From contig NZ_WTYF01000004.1 of the NCBI RefSeq assembly GCF_009827315.1, positions 1,116,001-1,180,000 on the forward strand: a stretch of 64,000 bases of DNA, read 5' to 3'. This document shows, one piece after another, positions 46,002 through 57,962 of this stretch (position 1 is its first letter; each line of letters begins with the position of its first letter). The notes below the pieces were generated by a model. It was not told the origin of the DNA and made no database searches. It worked only from the letters and a program-made list of their open reading frames with translations. Source of the DNA: Qipengyuania gaetbuli. GTDB lineage: Bacteria; Pseudomonadota; Alphaproteobacteria; Sphingomonadales; Sphingomonadaceae. The translations under genes were made by a program, and so were the position numbers.

Positions 46002-47177
46002 ATGGACGTAACGGATCTTCGCATCGCCCTGTTCAGCGGGAACTACAATTACACCCGCGACGGGGCGAATCAGGCACTGAACCGGCTGGCGGATTACATC
46101 CTGCGGCAGGGGGCGAAGCTGCGCGTCTATTCGCCGGTCGTCGAAGCGCCCGATTTCGAGGCTACGGGTGATCTCGTCGACATCCCGAACGTCCGGATGC
46201 CGGTAAAGGGGCGCGGCGAATACCGTCTGCCCCTGCGGCTAGGCAGCGCGGTAGAGGAAGACCTTGCCCGCTTCGCGCCGAACACCATGCACCTCTCCTC
46301 GCCCGACCCGGCTGCGCACGGGGCGTTGAGATGGGCCCGCAAGCGCGACCTGCCCGTGCTGGCGAGCGTCCATACCCGCTTCGAAACCTATCCGCGCTAT
46401 TACGGCCTTTCCTTCCTCGAACCGGTGGTCGAGGCAGGACTGCGCCGGTTCTACAATCGCTGCGACGCGCTGGTCGCACCCTCCGACAGCCAGATCGCCG
46501 AACTGAAGGCGCAGCGCATGCACGAGGACATCAGCATCTGGTCGCGCGGCGTCGACCGCGAGATTTTCGATCCGTCCAGCCGCGATATGGAATGGCGCCG
46601 CGCTAACGGGCTGGCAGACGATGACGTGGCGATCGTCTTCCTCGGCCGGTTGGTCATGGAAAAAGGGCTCGACGTGTTCGCCGACACCATCGTCGAACTG
46701 CGCAAGCGGCAGGTGCCGCACAAGGTCCTCGTCATCGGTGACGGCCCGGCTCGCGGCTGGTTCGAGAAAACGCTGCCCGGCGGCATTTTCGTCGGCTTCC
46801 AGACCGGCAAGGACCTTGGCCGCGCGCTCGCCAGTGGCGACATCTTCTTCAACCCGTCTATCACGGAGACCTTCGGCAACGTCACACTGGAAGCGATGGC
46901 CTGCGGCCTGCCCGTGGTTGCCGCGGGCGCGACCGGCGCGGCCAGCCTTGTCCGCGACGGGGAAACCGGCCGCCTGGTCCCGCCGAGCAAGACCGATGCC
47001 TTTGCCAAGGGCTGCGCAGTAGCGCTGGCTCCCTATTGCACGGACGACGCGCTGCGCCTTGCGCATGGCGCGGCAGGCGAACGCGCAGCCCGCGCCTACA
47101 GCTGGGACGCGATCAACCAGGCGGTAATCGATACCTACCTGCGGCTGCACACCGGTCGCGCAGCCACAGGCCGGTAG
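46002..47177 (+). CDS. Glycosyltransferase family 4-like (GT-B)
   Basis: The 391-residue protein has an N-terminal acceptor domain (IALFSGNYNYTRDGANQALNRL) and a C-terminal nucleotide-sugar domain with FLGRLVMEKGLDVFADTI and NPSITETFGNVTLEAMACGLPVVA, the GT4 signature. It probably transfers a sugar to a lipid or wall acceptor; relatives include mannosyltransferases on diacylglycerol. The specificity is not readable. Confidence 0.88.
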   Translation: MDVTDLRIALFSGNYNYTRDGANQALNRLADYILRQGAKLRVYSPVVEAPDFEATGDLVDIPNVRMPVKGRGEYRLPLRLGSAVEEDLARFAPNTMHLSSPDPAAHGALRWARKRDLPVLASVHTRFETYPRYYGLSFLEPVVEAGLRRFYNRCDALVAPSDSQIAELKAQRMHEDISIWSRGVDREIFDPSSRDMEWRRANGLADDDVAIVFLGRLVMEKGLDVFADTIVELRKRQVPHKVLVIGDGPARGWFEKTLPGGIFVGFQTGKDLGRALASGDIFFNPSITETFGNVTLEAMACGLPVVAAGATGAASLVRDGETGRLVPPSKTDAFAKGCAVALAPYCTDDALRLAHGAAGERAARAYSWDAINQAVIDTYLRLHTGRAATGR

Positions 47178-47185
47178 GTTTCAGG

Positions 47186-47638
47186 TCAGGACAGGACGCC
47201 CGACGCTGTCATCCTGCGCGAATACCACAGCAGGAACAGCGTGATCCCGAAGATCACCAGCGTGAAAATCATTGGCGTGGTCGTGTCGGTCATGCCCGGC
47301 ATCGGGCTGGACCACTGGTGGAGCATCCCCAGCACAAGGCCGATCAGCGAGGCGACGAATGCGTGGAAAGCATGGCGCTTGCGCATCAGCAGCAGGACCG
47401 AACCTGCCACCGCGCCCCATACGCCGAGGCCCCAGCCGATATTGGCCCACAGCGGCATGGCATTCATGTATTCGATGGCGGCATCGACCGTAACGCCGGT
47501 CGGCTCCATCATGCCGGCGAGATACTCGCGGTTCTCGGTTTTCGACATGAAATAGTCGTAGGCACCGAAACCATTCCAAACCAAGGACAACAGGCCGACC
47601 ACCCACAGGTGCACCGGCGCTTTCGCAGAAGCGTCCAT
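47186..47638 (-). CDS. Four-span membrane protein, unknown function
   Basis: The 150-residue protein has four hydrophobic segments (about 9-30, 62-85, 90-107 and 122-142). GGAGGG seven bases before the ATG supports the start. It is convergent with the glycosyltransferase and follows the PadR-type gene on the same strand, 75 bases away, so it may be under that regulator. I recognise no family. Confidence 0.75.
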   Translation of the reverse strand: MDASAKAPVHLWVVGLLSLVWNGFGAYDYFMSKTENREYLAGMMEPTGVTVDAAIEYMNAMPLWANIGWGLGVWGAVAGSVLLLMRKRHAFHAFVASLIGLVLGMLHQWSSPMPGMTDTTTPMIFTLVIFGITLFLLWYSRRMTASGVLS

Positions 47639-47713
47639 ATCACTTCCCTCCGATTTGCGACCTCTCCGCCGCGCAGACTAGCGGCGCGGACTGGAGGCGC
47701 AAGCAGGAGCGTG

Positions 47714-48331
47714 TCAGAGCCGTTCGACCTTCTTTGCCAGATCGTCGACCAGATCCACGATTTCACGGATCATGGCGTCGTCGAGTTCGCCGCTCCGGGC
47801 CTTGTTCTTGAGAACGGTGGCGAGGTTTCCGACCGCTCTGAACATCTCTGGGGTGGCATAAGCCCGGCGGCGCTCGCCGTGGCCTTCGAGACGCGCGAAA
47901 AGTGCCTCCACCTCGTCGGCGCGATCGGCCAGTTCGGCCCGGCCCGCTTCGGTCGCCTCGAACGCCTTGCGCGTCTCGTCACCCTTGGCCTGCGCGATCG
48001 CGCCTTCGTCTTCCAGCAGCGACAGGGTCGGATAGACCGTGCCCGGGCTGGGTGCGTAGCTGCCACCGGTCAGTTCCTCGACCGCCTTGATCAGTTCGTA
48101 CCCGTGCCGTGCCTCGTCCGCGAGTAGCTTGAGCAGTACGAGCCGCAATTCGCCCGAGCCGAACATGCGGCGACGACGCGATCCTCCGCGCCTGCCGAAA
48201 GGCCCGCCCGGACCGAACGGACCATCGGGGCCAAACGGGCCGTCGCGGCCGAAAGCCTCGTCCCATCCGCCCGCCATCATGTCGACGTAGGGCATCTTTC
48301 CGAACTTGCGCCACTTGTATGCCTTGTGCAT
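47714..48331 (-). CDS. PadR family transcriptional regulator
   Basis: The 205-residue protein has a Gly/Pro/Phe-rich N-terminus (about 24-50, GRDGPFGPDGPFGPGG), an arginine cluster, a PadR winged helix (about 57-130; LLKLLADEARHGYELIKAVEE, SPGTVYPTLSLLEDEGAI) and a helical C-terminal dimer domain. AAGGA seven bases before ATG 48331 sets the start. A palindromic operator lies just upstream, fitting autorepression. Confidence 0.88.
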   Translation of the reverse strand: MHKAYKWRKFGKMPYVDMMAGGWDEAFGRDGPFGPDGPFGPGGPFGRRGGSRRRRMFGSGELRLVLLKLLADEARHGYELIKAVEELTGGSYAPSPGTVYPTLSLLEDEGAIAQAKGDETRKAFEATEAGRAELADRADEVEALFARLEGHGERRRAYATPEMFRAVGNLATVLKNKARSGELDDAMIREIVDLVDDLAKKVERL

Positions 48332-48344
48332 TGGCAATTCCTTC

Positions 48345-48374
48345 ATATCTTCGATAGCACTAAGATATATCTTA
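48345..48374. promoter_or_regulatory. Palindromic operator upstream of padR-type gene
   Basis: A perfect 14-base palindrome TAAGATATATCTTA (48361-48374) and an additional ATATCTT half-site at 48345-48351 stand in the short AT-rich gap between the PadR-type gene and rarA. PadR proteins often repress themselves through such AT-rich dyads. It could also affect the divergent rarA. Confidence 0.6.
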
Positions 48375-48436
48375 CAAAAAGCGATACACAAGAGGGCGCT
48401 GCAATTTGTCTGCCGACGCCCTATGTCAGCCGACGA

Positions 48437-49753
48437 ATGACCGACCTGTTTCCCGATGATCTGCCCCCGACGCCTGCAACGGATGCCGTCCGAGAGGACG
48501 CGCCGCTGGCCGACCGCCTACGCCCTGCCTCGCTGGACGACGTAATCGGGCAGGACCATCTGACCGGTCCCGAAGGCGCAATCGGGCGCATGGTCGCCGC
48601 CGGCCGCCTGTCGAGCATGATCCTGTGGGGGCCGCCCGGTACCGGCAAGACCACCATCGCCCGGCTGCTGGCTGACAGCGTGGGCATGCGCTTCGAAAGC
48701 GTCAGCGCCGTATTCAGCGGTGTCGCGGACCTCAAGAAAGCCTTCGCCGCGGCCGACAAGGCCGCCGAGGCCGGGCAGCGCACGCTGCTGTTCGTGGACG
48801 AAATCCACCGCTTCAACCGCGCGCAACAGGACGGCTTCCTGCCCTTCGTCGAGCGCGGCACGGTCACACTCGTCGGTGCGACGACGGAGAACCCCAGCTT
48901 CGCCCTCAACGCCGCACTGCTCAGCCGCGCGCAGGTCCTGATCCTCCAGCGGCTCGACCATGCCGCGCTCGGCCAGTTGCTAGACCGGGCGGAAGAACTC
49001 GAAGGCCCCCTGCCCCTCACTCCCGAGGCGCGCGACGCGCTGGTCGCAAGCGCCGATGGCGACGGGCGGTTCCTGCTCAACCAGGCAGAGATGCTCTACA
49101 ATGCGAAAATTCCCGAGCCGCTCGACCCGGCGGCACTCGGCAAGTTCCTCCAGCGCCGCGTCGCGGTCTACGACAAGGACCGCGAGGGGCACTACAACCT
49201 GATTTCCGCGCTCCACAAGGCGGTGCGCGGCAGCGACGTGCAGGCGAGCCTCTATTATCTCGCGCGGATGCTGACCGCGGGCGAAGAACCGCGTTTCCTT
49301 GCCCGCCGGCTGGTGCGCATGGCGGTCGAGGATATCGGCATGGCCGACCCGCAGGCGCTGGTTCAGTGCATGGCGGCGAAGGACGCCTATGAATTCCTCG
49401 GCAGCCCCGAGGGCGAGCTCGCGCTGGTACAGGCCTGCACCTACCTTGCCACCGCGCCCAAATCGAACGCGGTCTACAAGGCGCAGAAGGCCTCGTTCAA
49501 ATCCGCGAATGAAACCGGCAGCCTGATGCCACCGCAGAACATCCTCAATGCGCCGACCAAGCTGATGAAGGATATCGGCTACGGCTCGGGCTATAGCTAC
49601 GACCACGATGCCGAGGACGGATTTTCGGGCGACAATTACTGGCCCGAAGAAATGGAGCCGCAGACCTATTACGAGCCCGTCGAACGCGGCTTCGAGCGGG
49701 AGGTCAGGAAACGGCTCGACTATTGGGACAAGCTCAGGCGCGATCGTGGCTAG
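48437..49753 (+). CDS. rarA: Replication-associated recombination protein A (RarA/MgsA)
   Basis: The 438-residue AAA+ ATPase has Walker A GPPGTGKT (65-72), Walker B LLFVDEIHRF (117-126), sensor 1 LVGATTENPSF, and the C-terminal tetramer domain (LARRLVRMAVEDIGMADPQA, LMKDIGYGSGYSYDHD). It acts on stalled forks. It overlaps the next gene by 8 bases. Confidence 0.95.
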   Translation: MTDLFPDDLPPTPATDAVREDAPLADRLRPASLDDVIGQDHLTGPEGAIGRMVAAGRLSSMILWGPPGTGKTTIARLLADSVGMRFESVSAVFSGVADLKKAFAAADKAAEAGQRTLLFVDEIHRFNRAQQDGFLPFVERGTVTLVGATTENPSFALNAALLSRAQVLILQRLDHAALGQLLDRAEELEGPLPLTPEARDALVASADGDGRFLLNQAEMLYNAKIPEPLDPAALGKFLQRRVAVYDKDREGHYNLISALHKAVRGSDVQASLYYLARMLTAGEEPRFLARRLVRMAVEDIGMADPQALVQCMAAKDAYEFLGSPEGELALVQACTYLATAPKSNAVYKAQKASFKSANETGSLMPPQNILNAPTKLMKDIGYGSGYSYDHDAEDGFSGDNYWPEEMEPQTYYEPVERGFEREVRKRLDYWDKLRRDRG

Positions 49754-50624
49754 GTTCAGCCACTTCCTCGCGATCGACTGGTCGGGTGCGAAGGGGCCGC
49801 GCCAGAAGGGCATCGCCCTCGCCATCGCCGATGCCACGGGCGGCCCGCCCGTCCTCGTCGAACGTGGCGCAGGCTGGGGGCGCGAGGACGTGCTCGCGGT
49901 ACTTGCCGAGGACCTGCCCGGCGATACGCTGGTCGGCGTCGATCTCGGCATTGCCTTGCCGCACGTTGATTGCGGCGCCTTCTTCCCGGGCCATCGCGAG
50001 GATATTCCCGATGCGCCTGCACTCTGGTCGGTGATCGACGACGTCTGCCGGTCGGAGCCGCATCTCGGTGCGCAACCCTTCTTGGAGCATCCCGATTTCC
50101 GCCCCTATTTCCGCGACGGGATCGAGACCGGCCGCTTCTTCGGATGCGACAATGCCGCGCATGGTCGCGGACGCTTCCGCGCCACCGAGACGGCGCAGGC
50201 CAAGATGGGCTGCAAACCCTATTCGAACTTCAATCTCGTCGGCGCGGCGCAGGTCGGCAAGTCGAGCCTGACGGGGATGCGGATGCTGAACCGCCTGCGC
50301 GGGCGCCTGCCCGTCTGGCCCGTCGATCCGCTGCCGGGCGAAGGCTCTGCGCTGGTTGAAATCTACACCAGCCTCGCTGCTATCGAAGCGGGACGGAGCG
50401 CAGGGCGCGCGAAGATGCGCAGCTTCGAGGAATTGAACGCGGCGCAATCGGCTCTCGGTTCGCCGCCGGTAAGCGGTGCGGGCCCGCTCGACGACCATGC
50501 GTCCGATGCCCTGCTGTCCGCCGCTTGGCTGCGCAAGGTTGCAGGCGATCCGTCACGCTGGCAGCCCAGCGGCCTCACCAAGGGCATCGCCCGAACAGAA
50601 GGCTGGACTTTCGGGACGCTTTGA
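49746..50624 (+). CDS. RNase H-like fold protein coupled to rarA (DUF429-like)
   Basis: The 292-residue protein starts with GTG inside the end of rarA. It has features of an RNase H-like domain: FLAIDWSGAKGPRQKGIAL (D11), TLVGVDLGIALP (D66) and a C-terminal LDDHASDALLSAAW (D250, D254), four acidic residues in the order used by metal-dependent nucleases. This resembles DUF429-type predicted nucleases. The catalytic role is inferred; I cannot name the family with certainty. Confidence 0.65.
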   Translation: MARFSHFLAIDWSGAKGPRQKGIALAIADATGGPPVLVERGAGWGREDVLAVLAEDLPGDTLVGVDLGIALPHVDCGAFFPGHREDIPDAPALWSVIDDVCRSEPHLGAQPFLEHPDFRPYFRDGIETGRFFGCDNAAHGRGRFRATETAQAKMGCKPYSNFNLVGAAQVGKSSLTGMRMLNRLRGRLPVWPVDPLPGEGSALVEIYTSLAAIEAGRSAGRAKMRSFEELNAAQSALGSPPVSGAGPLDDHASDALLSAAWLRKVAGDPSRWQPSGLTKGIARTEGWTFGTL

Positions 50625-50637
50625 CCGAAAGGCGCAC

Positions 50638-50703
50638 CCCGTCCTCAAGCAGCGAAGCTATAGGATGGGAAAAACACCCGTCCTCAAGCAGCGAAGCGTT
50701 AGG
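50638..50703. repeat. Two tandem 21-base repeats before tRNA-Thr
   Basis: CCCGTCCTCAAGCAGCGAAGC occurs at 50638-50658 and 50677-50697 (period 39 bases). Each copy is followed by TAGGA, so TCCT...AGGA can close a small hairpin. The copies lie between the RNase H-like gene and tRNA-Thr and may be terminators or processing sites. The function is unknown. Confidence 0.6.
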
Positions 50704-50715
50704 ACAATAGGGAAT

Positions 50716-50791
<76 letters not shown>

Positions 50792-50798
50792 CCCCCCC

Positions 50799-52236
<1,438 letters not shown>

Positions 52237-52243
52237 CACCGTC

Positions 52244-53365
52244 ATGGCCATCGCGTCCCTCGCCGAGATCCGCAGCACCCGCCGCCTGATCGTCAAGATC
52301 GGCTCGGCACTGCTGGTCGAGCGGGGACAGCCGCGCCGGACCTGGCTCGCCACTCTGGCGGAGGAACTGGCGCAGCTTCGCGCCGGCGGGACCGAGATCA
52401 TCGTCGTCTCTTCAGGCGCGATCGCGCTGGGCGCGGCCAAGCTCGGCCTCGAAAAGGGCGGCCGGGCGAGCCTTGCCGATGCGCAGGCCGCTGCTTCGGT
52501 CGGGCAAGTGGAACTCGCGCGCCTCTGGGCCGATGCGCTGGGCGCGCAGGGTCTCCTTGCCGCGCAGATGCTGGTGACGCTGGGCGACCTTGAAGACCGC
52601 AGGCGCTATCTCAATGCCGCCGCCACTTTGGGCCGCCTCGTCGAGACAGGCGCCATCCCGGTGGTGAACGAGAACGACAGCGTCGCAACCGAAGAAATCC
52701 GCTTCGGAGACAACGACCGGCTGGCCGCGCGCGTGGCGCAGGCGGCAGGTGCGGAAGCGGTCTTGCTGCTGTCCGACGTGAACGGCCTCTACGACCGCAA
52801 TCCGAAAGAGCCGGATGCGGCGCTCATCCCCCGTGTTGAAGGTGTCACGCCCGAAATCATCGCCATGGCGAGCGCGGACTCGGGATCGGGCCTCGGTTCG
52901 GGCGGAATGCTTGCGAAGCTGCAGGCCGCGCGCATCGCGGAACGGGCAGGCATTGCGCTGGCGATCGTCAACGGGACCCACGACAAGCCTATCTCGCGGG
53001 CGCTCGACGCCGGCATCGGCACGCTGTTCGTCGCACAGGGCGATGAAAGCGCGCGCAAGGCCTGGCTTTCGGGCCGCCTCGCGCCTGCAGGCGTGCTGAC
53101 GGTCGATGCCGGCTGCACCCTTGCGCTGGAGCGTGGGGCCAGCCTGCTGGCCGCGGGCCTGACCGAGGTCGAAGGCGATTTCCGCCGCGGTGACCTTGTT
53201 GCGATCCACGGCGCGAAAGGCGAGCGGCTCGGACAGGGCCTCGTCGAATACGATGCCGCGGAATGCCGCGCCATCCTCGGCCTGCGCGAAGACGAGCAAG
53301 CGGCACGGCTCGGCTACGTGCCGCGCGCCGCAGTCGTCCACCGCGACCACATGGTGCGCGCATGA
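52244..53365 (+). CDS. proB: Glutamate 5-kinase
   Basis: The 373-residue enzyme phosphorylates glutamate in proline synthesis. Seen: VKIGSALLVERG, VSSGAIALGAAKLGL, NENDSVATEEIRFGDND, and a C-terminal PUA domain (about 275-370). It follows obgE after 7 bases and overlaps the epimerase gene by ATGA. Confidence 0.95.
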   Translation: MAIASLAEIRSTRRLIVKIGSALLVERGQPRRTWLATLAEELAQLRAGGTEIIVVSSGAIALGAAKLGLEKGGRASLADAQAAASVGQVELARLWADALGAQGLLAAQMLVTLGDLEDRRRYLNAAATLGRLVETGAIPVVNENDSVATEEIRFGDNDRLAARVAQAAGAEAVLLLSDVNGLYDRNPKEPDAALIPRVEGVTPEIIAMASADSGSGLGSGGMLAKLQAARIAERAGIALAIVNGTHDKPISRALDAGIGTLFVAQGDESARKAWLSGRLAPAGVLTVDAGCTLALERGASLLAAGLTEVEGDFRRGDLVAIHGAKGERLGQGLVEYDAAECRAILGLREDEQAARLGYVPRAAVVHRDHMVRA

Positions 53366-54276
53366 CAATCGCGCTGTCCGGGGCAACGGGGTTCGTCGGG
53401 CAGGCCGTGCTCGACGTGGCGCAGCAGCGCGACATCACCGTGCGCGCGCTCACCCGCAAGCCGCAGCCGCCGCGAAAGGGCGTGGAATGGCTGCCGGGCA
53501 CACTCTCGGACGAGGCAGCGCTGGCGGCCCTGTGCGAAGGGACCGAGGCCATCGTGCACGTCGCGGGGCTGACCAACGCACCCGAACCTGCCGCCTTCCA
53601 TGAGGCCAATGTCGCCGGGACCGGGAGGCTGATCGCCGCCGCCAAGGAAGCGCGGGTGAAGCGCTTCGTCTTCGTTTCCTCGCTCTCGGCGCGAGAGCCG
53701 GCCCTGTCCGCCTATGGCGCATCCAAGGCGGAGGCCGAGACGCTGGTGGAAGCGAGCGGGCTCGACTGGACGATCATCCGTCCGCCGGGCGTCTATGGCC
53801 CGCGCGACGTCGACTACTTCGAGATGTTCCGCACCGCCTCATGGGGTTTCGTGCCGCTGCCGCCGGGCGGGGCCAGCTCGATCATCCACGTCCACGACCT
53901 GGCGCGCCTGCTGCTCGACCTGGTCGACGCCCAGCCCGCGCTGGTGCGCCGCCGCACCTTCGAGCCCGATGACGGGCGCGAGGGCGGCTGGTCGCACAAG
54001 GAACTCGCCAAGGCCATCGGCGCGGCGGTGAACCGGCGGGTCTTCGCCCCGCACTTGCCCAAAACCGTGCTGGAACTCGCGGCCAAGGGCGACCGGATGC
54101 TGCGCGGCGACAAGGCCCGGCTCACTGCGGACCGGGTCGGCTACATGACCCATCCCAACTGGGTCGCCCGTTCCGATCGCAAGGTGCCCCGCGCCGTGTG
54201 GGAGCCGGTCATCCCCGGCGAGGAGGGCCTGCGCGAGACTGCCGAGTGGTATCGGCGCGAAGGCTGGCTGCGATAG
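53362..54276 (+). CDS. NAD-dependent epimerase/dehydratase family protein
   Basis: The 304-residue extended SDR has GATGFVGQAVL near the N-terminus and an S-(x)-Y-x3-K site in SSLSAREPALSAYGASKAE. It resembles atypical SDRs such as complex I assembly or nucleoside-sugar epimerases; the substrate is unknown. ATGA couples it to proB. Confidence 0.85.
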   Translation: MTIALSGATGFVGQAVLDVAQQRDITVRALTRKPQPPRKGVEWLPGTLSDEAALAALCEGTEAIVHVAGLTNAPEPAAFHEANVAGTGRLIAAAKEARVKRFVFVSSLSAREPALSAYGASKAEAETLVEASGLDWTIIRPPGVYGPRDVDYFEMFRTASWGFVPLPPGGASSIIHVHDLARLLLDLVDAQPALVRRRTFEPDDGREGGWSHKELAKAIGAAVNRRVFAPHLPKTVLELAAKGDRMLRGDKARLTADRVGYMTHPNWVARSDRKVPRAVWEPVIPGEEGLRETAEWYRREGWLR

Positions 54277-54375
54277 GCTTGGCATAGGCCGCGCACAGGC
54301 ATAGCGTGCTGCCAGGGATCGCGAGTCGCATTGGCGGGAACGACCGCCTCAACGATCACGATTTGGGGAAAAAGC

Positions 54376-54783
54376 ATGAAAAGACTTGTACTTGTCGCTG
54401 CACTGGCGGCTGTCTCCGCCTGTTCCGAGCCCGCCACCGAAGCAACCGACGAAGCCGCAGTCGAAGAGCCCGCAGCCGAGGAAGCGGCCGCAATGGCTGC
54501 CGATGGCGGCCCGCCCTATGGCGATTTCAAGGTGACAACCGCCGAAGGTGAAGTGTGGACCGAAGCGGTCAGCGAAGACGGCACCTACACTTCCACCTCG
54601 CCCACCGGCGAAACCGAAACCGGCCGCTGGGTCCAGCGCGGCAACCAGTATTGCACCACCAAGGACGAAGAAGGCGCGACCGAGGTCTGCCACACCGAAT
54701 CCGTAGATGCGAACGGTGTCTGGACCGCTGTCGATCCGGAAGGAAACACGGTCACGGTCGAGCGCGTAGCCGCCGCCGAATAA
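54376..54783 (+). CDS. Putative lipoprotein, unknown function
   Basis: The 135-residue protein has a lipobox AVSAC (C16), an acidic Ala/Glu-rich stretch (about 20-55) and a folded part with two cysteines (NQYCTTKDEEGATEVC). It is probably an outer- or inner-membrane lipoprotein. I recognise no family. Confidence 0.75.
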   Translation: MKRLVLVAALAAVSACSEPATEATDEAAVEEPAAEEAAAMAADGGPPYGDFKVTTAEGEVWTEAVSEDGTYTSTSPTGETETGRWVQRGNQYCTTKDEEGATEVCHTESVDANGVWTAVDPEGNTVTVERVAAAE

Positions 54784-54789
54784 CATTCG

Positions 54790-54816
54790 GGCGGGCGTCG
54801 CCGGGCGGCGCCCGCC
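54790..54816. terminator. Hairpin terminator between lipoprotein gene and cysH
   Basis: GGCGGGCG / CGCCCGCC, eight base pairs around an 11-base loop, followed by TGTTCCTTT on the plus strand. It lies between two convergent genes, 6 bases after one stop and 7 before the other. Confidence 0.75.
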
Positions 54817-54823
54817 TGTTCCT

Positions 54824-55579
54824 TTACAGGAAGGGCTCCTCGCCCGGCTTGTGGATGCCGCATTCCACCTTGTCCCAGCCCGACCAGCGCCCCGCGCGCG
54901 GGTCTTCGCCGGGGGCGACGGCGCGTGTGCAGGGCGAGCAGCCGATGGAGGGAAAGCCGCGTTCGACCAGCGGGTGGCGCGGCAGTTCGTGCACGCTCAT
55001 GTAGGCGGCGATGTCTTCCGCTTTCCAGTCGATCAGCGGGTTGACCTTGAGCCGCCCCTGCGCATCGGAGGTATCGACCTCGAAGCGCGGCAGGTTCGCC
55101 CTGGTGGAAGACTGGAACGCCTTGCGCCCGGTAAGGCTGGCATCGAACCGCGCAAGCGCCTTTTCCAGCGGCCGCACCTTGCGCAATTCGCAGCAACCGT
55201 CGGGATCGTAGGACCAGCGAAGCCCCGTCTCGTCGCGGGACTGGAGATCGGCAAGGTCGGGATAAACATCCACCCGGTTGAGCCCGAGCAGGTCGGTAAG
55301 CTCGTCGCGATAGGCCAGCGTTTCGGGGAAATGCTTGCCCGTTTCCAGGAACAGCACCGGGATCGAGTGGTCGATTTCGGACACGAGATGCAACAGAACA
55401 GCGCTCTCCGCGCCGAAGCTGGAGACGATCGCCATGTCGCCCACCAGATTGCCCTCGATGACCGCGCGCAGCCATTCCTCGGTCTCGCTGCCGCGGAACA
55501 TGCGGTTCAGCCGGACCGCGTCATGGTCCGTGAACCGCGGCCCTGTATCGAGCCGATCTATGGGCCGCGTCTCGTTCAT
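54824..55579 (-). CDS. cysH: Adenylyl-sulfate (APS) reductase, CysH family
   Basis: The 251-residue enzyme reduces activated sulfate to sulfite. It has the PP-loop SSFGAESAVLLH (53-64) and the cysteine pattern C129-C130 (DGCCELRK), C214-x2-C217 (IGCSPC) and catalytic C240 (ECGIH). The CC...CxxC ligands hold a 4Fe-4S cluster and mark the APS-reducing, thioredoxin-dependent type. ATGA overlap joins it to the DUF934 gene. Confidence 0.92.
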   Translation of the reverse strand: MNETRPIDRLDTGPRFTDHDAVRLNRMFRGSETEEWLRAVIEGNLVGDMAIVSSFGAESAVLLHLVSEIDHSIPVLFLETGKHFPETLAYRDELTDLLGLNRVDVYPDLADLQSRDETGLRWSYDPDGCCELRKVRPLEKALARFDASLTGRKAFQSSTRANLPRFEVDTSDAQGRLKVNPLIDWKAEDIAAYMSVHELPRHPLVERGFPSIGCSPCTRAVAPGEDPRAGRWSGWDKVECGIHKPGEEPFL

Positions 55580-56029
55580 GCGGGGCGCGCGCCCTCATGT
55601 CGCTTGGCCCAGATAGGCTGGCGGGCATCAGCTGCAGGCTGGTATACTTCGGGCCAGCGATCGAGCGCCGATTCCAGATCGCCTTCGTCGAGCGCGGCAT
55701 CGGGTTCGAAGGCATCGAAACCGCAGCGCCGCATGTAGGCGACCTGGTCGACCAGCACGTCGCCCACTGCCCTGAGCTCGCCTTCATATCCTGCTTCGCG
55801 CAGGATGCGGGCGGAGGAATAGCCGCGCCCGTCACCGAAGGCGGGGAAGTTCACCTCGACCAGCGACAGGCGTCCAAGGTGCGGGATGAGCGCGCGTGCG
55901 TCGTCGCCCGGTTCCACGCGGACCGCGCTGGCATCCTGCTGGTCGAGGAAGGAATCGACCGTCACCGCCGCATCGTCGACCTGTTCGTCGTCGCGGAAGC
56001 GGATCAGCGTGTCGGTGTCGGAAACGAAG

Positions 56030-56037
<8 letters not shown>
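55576..56037 (-). CDS. DUF934 domain protein of sulfur operon
   Basis: The 153-residue protein contains the DUF934 core (PAFGDGRGYSSARILREAGYEGELRAVGDVLVDQVAYMRRCGFDAF, read in parts). DUF934 proteins are almost always encoded with sulfite reductase and cysH but have no proven role; some call them CysX-like. It overlaps sulfite reductase by 8 bases and cysH by 4. Confidence 0.88.
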
Positions 56038-57664
<1,627 letters not shown>

Positions 57665-57665
57665 G

Positions 57666-57962
57666 TCAGATTACCCAGCTGCCGATATCGGGATCGGCCG
57701 GTTTGAGCGTCAGGTCGGGGCGCACGGTGGGGCCAAGCGCCCGAACGCGGTCCTTGATATGCGAAGGGCGCGGGCGGCCCTGGTGCAGCGAAGCATCGAT
57801 GGCATAGGGCGCGTTGACGCGGCGGGCCGCTTCCTCGCGCCGTGCGATCTCGTCCTCGGTGCCGGTCACATCGACCGCATCCTCTACGTGGAGCGACCAG
57901 TCATTGCCGGTCCACCAGGTCACGGCTCCGGTCCTGAGGTCGTTTCCGGTCAGCAGCCTCAT
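57666..57962 (-). CDS. DUF2849 domain protein of sulfur operon
   Basis: The 98-residue protein matches the DUF2849 family, small proteins found between siroheme methyltransferase and sulfite reductase in alphaproteobacteria. The role is unknown. ATGA overlap with cobA and one base to sulfite reductase place it firmly in the operon. Confidence 0.85.
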   Translation of the reverse strand: MRLLTGNDLRTGAVTWWTGNDWSLHVEDAVDVTGTEDEIARREEAARRVNAPYAIDASLHQGRPRPSHIKDRVRALGPTVRPDLTLKPADPDIGSWVI

